From assembly GCA_002381865.1 (NCBI GenBank), contig DFYO01000040.1, forward strand, positions 1 to 61,666: 61,666 bases of DNA, read 5' to 3'. Both the position numbers and the translations under genes were made by a program. Every line of letters starts with the position of its first letter. Position 1 is the stretch's first letter. Positions 18,720 to 26,867 of this stretch are shown here, piece after piece. The stretch is from Clostridiales bacterium UBA4080 (GTDB taxonomy: Bacteria; Bacillota; Clostridia; Lachnospirales; Vallitaleaceae). The notes beneath the pieces are model-generated. The model saw only the letters and a list, made by a program, of their open reading frames with translations. It searched no databases and was not told where the DNA came from.

Positions 18720-19446
18720 CAGCTAATCCTCCAAAACGACGTTCCTTTTTTTGATAAAAAATAATAGCCTCTTCTAAATCCTCTTTTTTAAAATCTGGCC
18801 AATATTTATCAGTAAAGTAAAACTCACTATATGCTAATTGCCATAAGAGAAAATTGCTAAGTCTTTGCTCTCCGCTGGTTCTTATCATCAGCTCCGGCTC
18901 TGGAACATCTGAGGTGTCAAGATATCTTGAAAAATTATCCTCATCAATATTCTCAAGCAAGATATTGTCATTTTTATATTCCTTAGCTATTTTTTTAACC
19001 GCCCTTATAATCTCGTTTCTTCCTCCATAATTAAGTGCAATTTGCAAGGTAAGCCCAGTATTATTTTTTGAGGCTTGTTCAAGCTCTTCAATTTTATCAA
19101 TAATATCTTTTGGCAGGCCTTCTCTTTCTCCAATTACCCTTACCCTCATATTATCCTTTTTGCTATTAGAAATACTTTCCTTCAGATACTGTCTGAGTAA
19201 GTCCATTAAAAAAACAACTTCATCCTTAGGCCTTTTCCAGTTTTCTGTTGAAAAAGCATAAACCGTTATATATTCAACGTTAAAGCTGCTTGCATTTCTG
19301 CAAATTTCCTTTAACACTTTACTTCCTTCCCTATGACCTGCAGTTCTTCTTTTTCCCTTCTCTTTTGCCCATCTACCATTTCCGTCCATTATTATAGCAA
19401 TATGTCTTGGAATATTCTCTTTTTCAAGATTAATTTCCTTTTTCAT
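18709..19446 (-). CDS. uppS: undecaprenyl diphosphate synthase (isoprenyl transferase)
   Basis: Makes the C55 lipid carrier used in peptidoglycan synthesis. The cis-prenyltransferase signatures are HIAIIMDGNGRWAKEKG near the N-terminus (catalytic Asp), the YAFSTENWKRP segment, and the C-terminal PELMIRTSGEQRLSNFLLWQ. 245 residues, normal. The ATG follows GAGGAGA. A GC-rich hairpin lies between this gene and frr upstream. Confidence 0.97.
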   Translation of the reverse strand: MKKEINLEKENIPRHIAIIMDGNGRWAKEKGKRRTAGHREGSKVLKEICRNASSFNVEYITVYAFSTENWKRPKDEVVFLMDLLRQYLKESISNSKKDNMRVRVIGEREGLPKDIIDKIEELEQASKNNTGLTLQIALNYGGRNEIIRAVKKIAKEYKNDNILLENIDEDNFSRYLDTSDVPEPELMIRTSGEQRLSNFLLWQLAYSEFYFTDKYWPDFKKEDLEEAIIFYQKKERRFGGLADEN

Positions 19447-19497
19447 AAATCAAATCTCCTCAAGTCAGTCTTAACTTAATAATACAGTTCTTAATAC

Positions 19498-19523
19498 TCT
19501 GCCCCCGCAAATGCGGGGGCAGA
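19498..19523 (-). other. GC-rich hairpin between frr and uppS
   Basis: A perfect 12-bp inverted repeat (TCTGCCCCCGCA / TGCGGGGGCAGA) with a two-base loop. It is strikingly GC-rich for this AT-rich DNA. On the minus strand it is not followed by a T run, so it is not a classical terminator. It may be an RNA processing or stability element, or a weak attenuator. Confidence 0.6.
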
Positions 19524-19529
19524 AAATAA

Positions 19530-20084
19530 TTATACAGTTAAAATTTCTTTTGTTTTATCATCGACATGCTTATCAATATTCTTGATATACTTGTCTGTAA
19601 GCTTTTGAAGCTCGTCCTCTAAATCCTTTAGCTGATCTTCTGAAACCTCATTATTTTTATTCATTTTTTTAAAATGATCAATTCCATCTCTTCTGATATT
19701 TCTAATTGCAACTTTTGAGTCTTCACCCTTTTTCTTAACTTCCTTAGATAATTCCTTTCTTCTTTCTTCCGTTAGTTCTGGAAAAACTAATCTGATACTT
19801 TTTCCATCATTTGAAGGATTAATACCAATATCTGATGTATTAATAGCTTTTTCAATAGCCTTTAATAATGAAACATCCCATGGAGTTATTTGGACTATTC
19901 TAGGTTCTGGAACGCTTATATTTCCAACCTGATTAATTGGAGTTGGCTGTCCGTAATAATCAATTTGCAATTTGTCCAATACATGAGGATTGGCTCTTCC
20001 TGCTCTAAGTGCGTTATACTCGGCCTCAAGATTTGTAACCGTCTTTCCCATTTTAACATTAAAAACTTCTAATTCATTTTTCAT
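19530..20084 (-). CDS. frr: ribosome recycling factor
   Basis: Splits post-termination ribosomes together with EF-G. The product from the ATG at 20084 is 184 residues, the usual length, with the family phrases EYNALRAGRANPHVLD, YYGQPTPINQVGNISVPEPR and GKSIRLVFPELTEERRKEL. The longer frame starting at 20129 would overlap pyrH. The ATG at 20084 has AGGAGG placed over the pyrH stop codon, which argues for the shorter form and for coupling to pyrH. Confidence 0.97.
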   Translation of the reverse strand: MKNELEVFNVKMGKTVTNLEAEYNALRAGRANPHVLDKLQIDYYGQPTPINQVGNISVPEPRIVQITPWDVSLLKAIEKAINTSDIGINPSNDGKSIRLVFPELTEERRKELSKEVKKKGEDSKVAIRNIRRDGIDHFKKMNKNNEVSEDQLKDLEDELQKLTDKYIKNIDKHVDDKTKEILTV

Positions 20085-20094
20085 TATAACCCTC

Positions 20095-20799
20095 CTAAAC
20101 GTATACAAAAGTTCCTGATATTTTATCATTTACAGCATTGATTATACTGTCATTATCTCCTAAATAAAACACTAGCATTGGCATATTATTCTCTTGACAC
20201 ATTATAGCGGCTGTTAAGTCAACCACCTGAAGACCTTTTTTTATTACTTCCTCTATAGAAATCCTATCATATTTTCTTGCTTCAGGATTCTTTTTCGGAT
20301 CCGAATCATATACCCCATCAATATTTTTAGCTAGCAAGATAACCTCTGCTTCTATTTGCAAAGCTCTTAAGACAACGGCTGTGTCTGTTGAAAAATAAGG
20401 ATGTCCTGTCCCTCCTGCAAAAAAAACCACCTCTTGATTTTTTATCTTTTCAAGTGCAGTATCTCGTGAAAACTCCTCCGTCATAGCACCGACTCCGAAC
20501 GGAGTCATAACACTAGATTTTATTCCTAATGTTCTGAAAATTTCTGATGCGTAAAGACAATTCATAACAGTTGCCATCATTCCGATTTCATCTGCCTTAC
20601 ATCTGTCCATATTTTCATTGCTTCTTCCTCTCCAGAAATTGCCGCCTCCAATTACTATTCCTACTTCTATTCCTTGCTCAACCATTTTTTTTACTTGGTT
20701 GCCTACCATAATAACTGTAGCTTCATCAAATCCGTGGCCTTTATTTCCGGATAATGCTTCTCCGCTTAGCTTTAGCATAACGCGCTTGTATTTTGACAT
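20095..20799 (-). CDS. pyrH: UMP kinase
   Basis: Bacterial hexameric UMP kinase of the amino-acid-kinase fold that makes UDP. Motifs: MLKLSGEAL at the N-terminus, GIVIGGGNFWRG, the VFFAGGTGHPYFSTDTA segment, and NIDGVYDSDPKKN. 234 residues, normal. It starts a transcription unit separate from tsf, since a terminator and a possible repeat element lie between them, and continues into frr after 10 bases. Confidence 0.97.
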   Translation of the reverse strand: MSKYKRVMLKLSGEALSGNKGHGFDEATVIMVGNQVKKMVEQGIEVGIVIGGGNFWRGRSNENMDRCKADEIGMMATVMNCLYASEIFRTLGIKSSVMTPFGVGAMTEEFSRDTALEKIKNQEVVFFAGGTGHPYFSTDTAVVLRALQIEAEVILLAKNIDGVYDSDPKKNPEARKYDRISIEEVIKKGLQVVDLTAAIMCQENNMPMLVFYLGDNDSIINAVNDKISGTFVYV

Positions 20800-20881
20800 A
20801 ATAACACCTCTATTTAATAATCTAACACAACTTAAGTATTTTATCTAGTCCTAAGATTTTTATAATTGTATTTTATCTTCA

Positions 20882-20932
20882 TAAGGCATTAAAGCTCGAC
20901 TTGCTTGCAAGTTTCTAAGCTTTACTACCTTA
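20882..20932 (-). repeat. possible distant copy of the intergenic palindromic repeat
   Basis: A hairpin with arms TAAGG plus TAAAGCT and their complements surrounds a tip that reads TTGCAAGCAAG on the minus strand, followed by TCGAGCTTT. The copies at 56.9 and 60.2 kb have TTGCAAGCAAG followed by ACGAACTTT. The flanking GCGTTC hairpin of those copies is missing. Family membership is an inference from the shared core and from the same position, between a terminator and the next gene. Confidence 0.45.
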
Positions 20933-20935
20933 AGA

Positions 20936-20965
20936 AAAAAGCAACATAGAAATATGCTGCTTTTT
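20936..20965 (-). terminator. terminator of rpsB-tsf
   Basis: Arms AAAAAGCA and TGCTTTTT enclose a further CATA/TATG pairing with one internal mismatch. On the minus strand it ends in a T run about 55 bases after the tsf stop. Confidence 0.8.
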
Positions 20966-21019
20966 AGATTAAGTTACCCACGCTCAAAAAAGCGGGGAAA
21001 TTCATACCTTATAAAAATA

Positions 21020-21946
21020 TTATTGTTGAATTTGCTTTGCAACTTCTTCAGCAAAGTTTTCTTCTTTTTTCTCAATACCTTCGCCTGTTTCAAATCTCAC
21101 AAAGCTCTTAACTGAAATAGTTGCTCCGTTTTCCTTTGCTACAGCCTCAACATATTTTGCTACAGTAAAATCACCATCTTTAACATATTGCTGATCCACA
21201 AGACATACTTCTTTTAATTGCTTGTTAAGTCTTCCGATAATCATTTTATCAATAATGTTTTCTGGTTTATCTGGGTTTTCATTTAATGCCTGTTGTTTTA
21301 AGATTTCTCTTTCTTTTTCAACAAACTCTTCAGAAATCTCATCTCTTGTAACATATTTTGGTGCAATTGCCGCAACTTGCATAGCAAGGTTTTTAGCACA
21401 TTCCTTAATTGACTCATTAACCTTGTCTGTTACAAGTTCAATTACAACACCAATTCTTCCGCCGCCATGAATATAGGTTTCAACAAGACCATCTTGTGTT
21501 GTTACCTTTCCAAATCTTCTGATATTCAGTTTTTCACCAATTAATGAAATTTTTTCATTTAAAACATCATTTATTGTTTTACTTGAATCAGTAATCCATT
21601 TATCACTTAAGAATCCATCAATATCAGCTGCATTAGTTTGTAATGCCTGATTTGCTACTTCTCCTACAAAGCTTTGGAAAATCTCATTTTTAGCAACAAA
21701 ATCTGTTTCACTATTTACTTCAACAATTGCTGCAGATTTGTTATCATCGCTAGTAGCTACTGCTACTAGTCCTTCTGCTGCAATTCTGCCAGCCTTCTTA
21801 GCTGCAGATGCAAGTCCTTTTTCTCTTAAGAACTCAATTGCTTTTTCCATATCTCCATTGGTTTGGTCTAGTGCTTTTTTACAATCAAGCATTCCCGCTC
21901 CAGTTTTTTCTCTTAAGTCTTTTACCATTCCTGCTGTAATTGCCAT
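21020..21946 (-). CDS. tsf: elongation factor Ts
   Basis: Guanine nucleotide exchange factor for EF-Tu. The N-terminal UBA-like domain carries VKDLREKTGAGMLDCKKAL; the exchange core has VEVNSETDFVAKN and YIHGGGRIGVVIEL. 308 residues, within the usual range. It follows rpsB by 28 bases and shares its promoter; a terminator closes the unit downstream. Confidence 0.98.
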   Translation of the reverse strand: MAITAGMVKDLREKTGAGMLDCKKALDQTNGDMEKAIEFLREKGLASAAKKAGRIAAEGLVAVATSDDNKSAAIVEVNSETDFVAKNEIFQSFVGEVANQALQTNAADIDGFLSDKWITDSSKTINDVLNEKISLIGEKLNIRRFGKVTTQDGLVETYIHGGGRIGVVIELVTDKVNESIKECAKNLAMQVAAIAPKYVTRDEISEEFVEKEREILKQQALNENPDKPENIIDKMIIGRLNKQLKEVCLVDQQYVKDGDFTVAKYVEAVAKENGATISVKSFVRFETGEGIEKKEENFAEEVAKQIQQ

Positions 21947-21974
21947 TTTAAACCCTCCATAAAGCTTAATTTTA

Positions 21975-22724
21975 TTATTCAGCTGCTACTTCTTCAGCTA
22001 CTACTTCATTTCCAGCTGCTACAGCTGCGTCATTGTCTTGAGCTCCTTGATTTGCTTCAATAACAGCATCAGCCATTTTAGCTACAATCAATTTTACAGA
22101 ACGGATTGCGTCATCATTACCTGGGATAACATAATCAATTTCTTCTGGATCACAGTTTGTATCTACTATTGAAATAATTGGAATACCTAATATATGTGCT
22201 TCTTGGATTGCTATTCTCTCTTTTCTAGGGTCTACGATAAACATAGCTGCAGGTACACCCTTCATATCTTTAATTCCGCCAAGATTCTTTTCTAATTTTT
22301 CCATTTCTGCTTTAAGCTTAATAACTTCTTTTTTTGGAAGAACTTCAAATGTTCCGTCTGCTTGCATTGTCTCAAGCTCTTTTAATCTTTTGATTCTTCC
22401 TTGAATAGTATTGAAGTTTGTAAGCATTCCGCCTAACCATCTTTGGTTTACATAGTACATACCACAACGCTCAGCTTCAGTTTTGATAGCATCTTGAGCT
22501 TGTTTTTTTGTTCCTACAAATAAGATGTTTCCGCCTTCCTCTACTGCATTACGAATAGCATAATATGCCTTATCTACTAAACCTACAGTTTTTTGAAGGT
22601 CAATAATATAAATACCGTTTCTTTCAGTATAAATATACTCAGCCATCTTAGGGTTCCATCTTCTTGTTTGATGTCCGAAATGAACACCCGCCTCAAGTAA
22701 TTGCTTCATTGAAATAACACTCAT
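21975..22724 (-). CDS. rpsB: 30S ribosomal protein S2
   Basis: Small-subunit ribosomal protein. Signatures LLEAGVHFGHQTRRWNPKM near the N-terminus, NQRWLGGMLTNF in the middle and PIISIVDTNCDP towards the end. The 249 residues end in an Ala/Glu-rich tail (VVAEEVAAE). GGAGG stands 8 bases before the ATG. The gene has its own extended -10 promoter and a structured leader of about 100 bases, suggesting regulation separate from the upstream motility operon. Confidence 0.98.
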   Translation of the reverse strand: MSVISMKQLLEAGVHFGHQTRRWNPKMAEYIYTERNGIYIIDLQKTVGLVDKAYYAIRNAVEEGGNILFVGTKKQAQDAIKTEAERCGMYYVNQRWLGGMLTNFNTIQGRIKRLKELETMQADGTFEVLPKKEVIKLKAEMEKLEKNLGGIKDMKGVPAAMFIVDPRKERIAIQEAHILGIPIISIVDTNCDPEEIDYVIPGNDDAIRSVKLIVAKMADAVIEANQGAQDNDAAVAAGNEVVAEEVAAE

Positions 22725-22827
22725 TTTTTAAATCCTCCATTTGGTTTTAATCTTCCGCATTCGTCATCTTTCTGACTTACCAACTAATTGGCACCTTTCA
22801 GAAATCAAAGATGCGTGCTTTTTCACG
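22725..22827 (-). promoter_or_regulatory. structured 5' leader of rpsB, possible S2 autoregulatory leader
   Basis: The transcribed leader can fold into a hairpin with GCGTG/CACGC arms and a longer branched stem (22765-22813). In that stem CATCT and TTCTGA pair with TCAGAA and AGATG, and an inner CCAA/TTGG hairpin sits near the tip. Leaders that bind their own ribosomal protein are known for many Firmicutes operons. Assignment to such a class is inference from shape and position. Confidence 0.5.
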
Positions 22828-22833
22828 CGAATA

Positions 22834-22862
22834 AGTATACCATACGAATAAAATAATAGCAA
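22834..22862 (-). promoter_or_regulatory. promoter of rpsB-tsf
   Basis: Minus-strand TTGCTA (22857-22862), a 17-base spacer and TATACT (22834-22839) preceded by TGG, an extended -10 arrangement. It lies about 110 bases upstream of rpsB. Confidence 0.8.
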
Positions 22863-22937
22863 GTGTTTATTGGCACTTTTTGTTAGCTGTTAAGCGCTTT
22901 AACCAAGGAATAGTAGAAACGGAATATATCTCTCCTA

Positions 22938-23183
22938 TTACTGTATATCTGTAGCTTCAATTGTTTGTTCTGTTGGATTTACAGAGGTAGTATTATCTTT
23001 ATCGCTAATTGTTATATCTGATACAAATACCATGCCCAATTGTTTAGCTCTTGAAATTATCTCTTCATTTGTTAAATCGTTTGCTTTTGGAACGGAAAAT
23101 GTCAATATAAAATAAAAAAGTAAGGAAGCAGCTATAACTCCTATACCGATTCCCCTGATAAGTAAATTTGTATTATTTTTCAT
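22938..23183 (-). CDS. small membrane protein of unknown function at the end of the fla/che cluster
   Basis: About 81 residues from the ATG at 23183, which is preceded by AGAGGTG; a longer frame from 23231 lacks a comparable site. One hydrophobic segment (about residues 8-28 of the short form) is followed by LTNEEIISRAKQLGM, which resembles a short helix-rich segment seen at the N-side of YceG/MltG-like proteins, and an acidic, Thr/Asp-rich tail. No catalytic domain is present. It is the last gene before the rpsB promoter. Function unknown. Confidence 0.7.
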   Translation of the reverse strand: MKNNTNLLIRGIGIGVIAASLLFYFILTFSVPKANDLTNEEIISRAKQLGMVFVSDITISDKDNTTSVNPTEQTIEATDIQ

Positions 23184-23285
23184 TCTGCACCTCTTTTGTT
23201 TCATGATTCTGATACTATAGTAATCCCTCATACAAAAGACAAGGGAGCTAACTTCTTATGTGAATTTTACAGTAATGGCTAAATG

Positions 23286-24014
23286 CTACTCATATAAATC
23301 CAAAACCAGCTGAACCTCTCCCTGTCCAATATCGAGCATTTGAGCAATTTCTATTATGCTATACCCTTTTTCTGATAGCTCCAGAATAACCTGCTTGTAG
23401 CTATTATCTGTTTTTGTGTTATCTTTTTTAATATTTTCATTTCTTGATAATTCTTTATTAAATAATTGATTAAATTCAATCTCTTCATCCGAATTGACCA
23501 TTTGATTTTTTTCAGATCCGATTAAGCTATCTTTGATATTTTTATTGTTTTCACTTAATACTTTTACTTTTTCTTTTTGTGGAATATTGTAAATTGCACG
23601 AGAATTGTTGTGTTTCTTATTTATTATTGCAGCTTCTGACTTTTTTTGTTCTTGCTTATTATTAAGTGGAATTTCCTCTTTAAACTCGTCCCCGGATTTT
23701 GGTTTGCTATCCTTTTGTTCTTTTAACTCTTTTATCTCTAATGTTTTTTCATGAATAAGCTGGTATAAAAATAAAAGCTCCTTATGCTTTTTATCCAGCT
23801 CGCCCTTTAAAAATCCTCCATATTCATTTATTTCTAAGATTTTATAATTAAGCTCTTCAATCCTTGCTCCATATTCTTCATATAACTCGTTATCCATTTT
23901 TTCAGTCTTTGTTTTTTTAGGAATAATTGTTTTACTATTATAGCCATAATAACTCCAAAAAACAGCCGCTCCTCCTAAAAAAAGCAAAAACATAGTTATG
24001 CTCTCGTAGCTCAT
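23286..24014 (-). CDS. membrane-anchored coiled-coil protein in the position of swrB
   Basis: About 242 residues from the ATG at 24014, which follows AAAGGAG at 6 bases; the in-frame start at 24038 has no such site. An N-terminal membrane helix is followed by a long charged helix (about 35-105), a low-complexity Lys/Asn/Asp linker and a C-terminal conserved-looking end containing IAQMLDIGQGEV, which resembles a helix-turn-helix. Its place between fliA and rpsB and its single-span, coiled-coil design match B. subtilis SwrB, which activates the flagellar export apparatus. I see no clear residue-level similarity, so the link is positional. Confidence 0.72.
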   Translation of the reverse strand: MSYESITMFLLFLGGAAVFWSYYGYNSKTIIPKKTKTEKMDNELYEEYGARIEELNYKILEINEYGGFLKGELDKKHKELLFLYQLIHEKTLEIKELKEQKDSKPKSGDEFKEEIPLNNKQEQKKSEAAIINKKHNNSRAIYNIPQKEKVKVLSENNKNIKDSLIGSEKNQMVNSDEEIEFNQLFNKELSRNENIKKDNTKTDNSYKQVILELSEKGYSIIEIAQMLDIGQGEVQLVLDLYE

Positions 24015-24037
24015 TGGTTTCTCCTTTAACAAAAGCA

Positions 24038-24355
24038 TTATACCTTTATATCAATTTTATGCCCTGAATTATTGTCATCTTCGTTATTCTTAGCAGGGTT
24101 AATATCTGAACCCTTTTTCTTGCCTCTTCTGTCGTATGTTCCTTTTCCTTCTTCCTTTGCATCAGCATGATTATCTAAATTACTATCCTCTGGAGATTTT
24201 TGAACCATGCTCTGCATCTTTTCTTGTTTCTTGTCCTGTGAGTGATTAATCTCATGTTGATTGATACCCGCTTTTTGATTTTCAATTTGTCTCATTTGAG
24301 CAACTTCCTGAAGCTTTGGTATCATTACCTGCATATCTAATGGCCTGATTGACAT
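24038..24355 (-). CDS. small hydrophilic protein of the motility cluster
   Basis: 105 residues starting MSIRPLDMQVMIPKLQEVAQ, a helix, followed by a highly charged, probably disordered tail rich in Lys, Asp, Asn and Gln. There is no membrane segment, cysteine pair or known domain. GGAGG stands 7 bases before the ATG. It lies directly between fapA and the SwrB-position gene, so a role in motility or its regulation is plausible. Function unknown. Confidence 0.7.
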   Translation of the reverse strand: MSIRPLDMQVMIPKLQEVAQMRQIENQKAGINQHEINHSQDKKQEKMQSMVQKSPEDSNLDNHADAKEEGKGTYDRRGKKKGSDINPAKNNEDDNNSGHKIDIKV

Positions 24356-24377
24356 ACTAACACCTCCTTGTGTTTAG

Positions 24378-25985
24378 TTACAGAGAGGTTAATTTAACAT
24401 CTGCTCCCTCTTTGTACATACTTACATATTTTATTTCATCCCTGACAAAATACTTAGCAGTTCCAATAGTAATTCTAACTCCTGGATATATAGTATTTCT
24501 AACCTTGATTTTACCGTCATTCCTTCTTTCAACTTCTACCTTAAGCTCTTCAATTCTCTTTTCTGCCTGACTTATTTTATTAGTTAAAATTATTTTATTT
24601 CTAGTTGCGGAAATATACATTTCCTTTTTTTGTTCATCTAATTCGCCGTCAATTTCCTTTCTCTTATTCAAAAGAGCTAAAACCTGTTCTAATTTTTCTG
24701 CATCCGCCTGAAGCTTAGGGTATTCTTTTAACAAATCGTTATATTCATCCCACTGTGCAGGATCAATTCCAACTTCAATATTTGTAGAAGTTCCCATGTG
24801 TGAGCCTAAAATATTAGCAGTAATCTCTGTACCCGCTCTAACATTACCGCCTGTAATCATTCCTTTTTTACCTTCAACCTTGATTTCGCCTTTTGCAGAT
24901 ACATTGCTATGTAAAATTGCTTCACTATGAATTGAGCCTCCAGCAAAAACCTCTCCATTTTCAATATATCTTGCCATAACATCTCCGCCTGCTGAAACCT
25001 TACATCGATTCATACCTTGAATTCCTCTATGTAACAAAATATTTCCACCTGCTTCAACTACAGCTCCTTCAACAACACCTAGAACCTCTATATCACCCTT
25101 GGCTTTTATTGAAAATCCAGTCATAACATTACCATTTACTACAACTGAGCCTTTAAACTCTAAATCTCCTGTTGATGTTCCTACATTTCCAGGTACGTCA
25201 AGGGAATCATTAACAACAACTTTTCCATCCTCAAGCTTTACCAAACCATCTGCATCAGCAAAAAGCTCTGTTCCATCGTCATTGACAATAACATTTTTCC
25301 CTCTTTTAAGACGAATAATTTTTTGTTTAAGCGGTACTATTACATTGCCATACACATCATAGCCTGGAATTCCTTCAATTCCAGGTGTAAGTGTAGCTAA
25401 CAACTGTCCTTTTTCAACATGCGCAACAACACTTATTTTATGATAATTAACATTTCCATCCTCATCAACTTCAGGTCTAAAATCCTTTTCAGTTTTAAAG
25501 TGATAGGTAATCTCTGGCTCCTTAGGCTGAACAACATTTTTCCCAATAGCAATTGTATAGTCCTTATTAAAATCAACATTATTTTGTAAAGAATTTAACA
25601 ATTCTTCGTCAACAGTGGCAGTAATCTTAAATCTTCTGATATCATCTAATATAGATTCAATATCCATTTTAAATTCAGAATTTTTTGTTGCATAAAACCT
25701 AACATATGCTCTCATTCTGTCTTCTGACACATATAGATTGAAATTTTTTTCATTGGTTTCTTCTTCTACTTCAACTGTTTCAACAAGGTCATTAATCTTT
25801 ATTTCAATATCTTCTGTGGAATTTTCCAATACATCAATAAGCATTGATATATCATAATCAATGTTCTCCTCTTGAAGCAGCTTAGTAATTTCACCGACTT
25901 CAACCTTTTTGCCATCGTTGTCAGGCATTTTTACTTCAATGTAATAACCGTCTTCTTTTTTATTAACCTTAAAACTTCCATCCAT
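24378..25985 (-). CDS. FapA (DUF342) family protein
   Basis: Large protein of the DUF342 family, with an acidic N-terminal part (about 1-150) followed by a right-handed beta-helix-like region. Repeating glycine turns there include GSVVVNGNV, KGDIEVLGVVEGA and AGGNILLHRGI. A coiled coil then follows (about 420-500), and a C-terminal beta part. No enzyme motif is visible; members have been described as polymer-forming or cell-surface/flagellar-associated, but function is not settled. AGGAGG fits the ATG at 25985 (10 bases) better than the one at 25994 (1 base). It lies 9-17 bases after fliA. Confidence 0.85.
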   Translation of the reverse strand: MDGSFKVNKKEDGYYIEVKMPDNDGKKVEVGEITKLLQEENIDYDISMLIDVLENSTEDIEIKINDLVETVEVEEETNEKNFNLYVSEDRMRAYVRFYATKNSEFKMDIESILDDIRRFKITATVDEELLNSLQNNVDFNKDYTIAIGKNVVQPKEPEITYHFKTEKDFRPEVDEDGNVNYHKISVVAHVEKGQLLATLTPGIEGIPGYDVYGNVIVPLKQKIIRLKRGKNVIVNDDGTELFADADGLVKLEDGKVVVNDSLDVPGNVGTSTGDLEFKGSVVVNGNVMTGFSIKAKGDIEVLGVVEGAVVEAGGNILLHRGIQGMNRCKVSAGGDVMARYIENGEVFAGGSIHSEAILHSNVSAKGEIKVEGKKGMITGGNVRAGTEITANILGSHMGTSTNIEVGIDPAQWDEYNDLLKEYPKLQADAEKLEQVLALLNKRKEIDGELDEQKKEMYISATRNKIILTNKISQAEKRIEELKVEVERRNDGKIKVRNTIYPGVRITIGTAKYFVRDEIKYVSMYKEGADVKLTSL

Positions 25986-26002
25986 AGCATCCATGCCTCC
26001 TG

Positions 26003-26770
26003 TTAGTTAACCATAAAAATCCCCAAATTATTACCTAACCCTATTTTCATTTTACTTAGAGCTTTTGTATGCAACTGGCTTATTCTAGATTCTGATACTC
26101 CCATAATTGCACTAATTTCTTTTAAAGTAAGCTCTTCATAATAATATAACATAATTACATTTTTTTCTTTTTCTGACAAGCTATCTATTGCCTTAATTAA
26201 TAATTCTTTAAGCGCTTCCTTTTCAGCCATTTCTTCTGGCTGTCCATACTTAGAATTAGATATAGGTTCAAACCTGCTTTCTCCTCCCTGGTCAACATAC
26301 TCTTCTAGCGAGGTAATTGCAAGCGCCTTTGTCTGATCTATCCACTTATAATATTCATCGGAAGAAATCTCTAATTCTTTAGATATTTCCTCATCTGTTG
26401 CAGCTCTGCCATATTCTGTCTCTAGTTTTCGAACTGCATTATCTATTGTTTTTTGTTTTTTCCTTATTGATCTGGGAATCCAGTCCATTTTTCTAATATT
26501 ATCTAAGATTGAACCTCTTATTCTTAACGATGCATATGTTTCAAACTTAACTCCCTTATCCAAATCGTATTTATCTATTGCATCTATAAGTCCAAAAACT
26601 CCATATCCGCATAAATCTTCATATTCAACATTGCTGCCTAAATACATGCTCAGTCTTCCAGCAACAAACTTCACCAATTGTGCATATTCAATTATTAACT
26701 GCTCTTTTATCTTGCTATCTTTAGTTTTAATATACTTTTCCCAAAGCTTTGTTTTACTTGCTTCATCCAT
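26003..26770 (-). CDS. fliA: motility RNA polymerase sigma factor (FliA/SigD/WhiG)
   Basis: Sigma-28 class factor that directs late flagellar and chemotaxis genes. Region 2 includes YEDLCGYGVFGLIDAIDKYD and FETYASLRIRGSILDNIR, region 3 WIPRSIRKKQKTIDNA, and region 4 has ITLKEI-type helix-turn-helix (ELTLKEISAIMGVSESRISQ). 255 residues is the normal size. It lies near the end of the fla/che cluster, as sigD does in B. subtilis, so its level depends on transcription reaching the distal end. No flgM anti-sigma gene is in the window. Confidence 0.96.
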   Translation of the reverse strand: MDEASKTKLWEKYIKTKDSKIKEQLIIEYAQLVKFVAGRLSMYLGSNVEYEDLCGYGVFGLIDAIDKYDLDKGVKFETYASLRIRGSILDNIRKMDWIPRSIRKKQKTIDNAVRKLETEYGRAATDEEISKELEISSDEYYKWIDQTKALAITSLEEYVDQGGESRFEPISNSKYGQPEEMAEKEALKELLIKAIDSLSEKEKNVIMLYYYEELTLKEISAIMGVSESRISQLHTKALSKMKIGLGNNLGIFMVN

Positions 26771-26867
26771 TTTTTGTCACCAGCTTTCAATATAATTATG
26801 ATTTAAAGCTATTCTCAAAGCTCTTATCTAGGCTGTTGTAAACTATTATAAGCTTTTTTTCAGCATC

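Noticed and set aside
20101..20129. Longer frr start inside pyrH
   Set aside because: It would overlap pyrH by about 35 bases and lacks a ribosome-binding site, whereas AGGAGG fits the ATG at 20084.
22889..22903. Palindrome upstream of the rpsB promoter (GTTAA-AGCGC-TTAAC)
   Set aside because: It has one bulged base, no T run and no known operator match; not enough to call a terminator or binding site.
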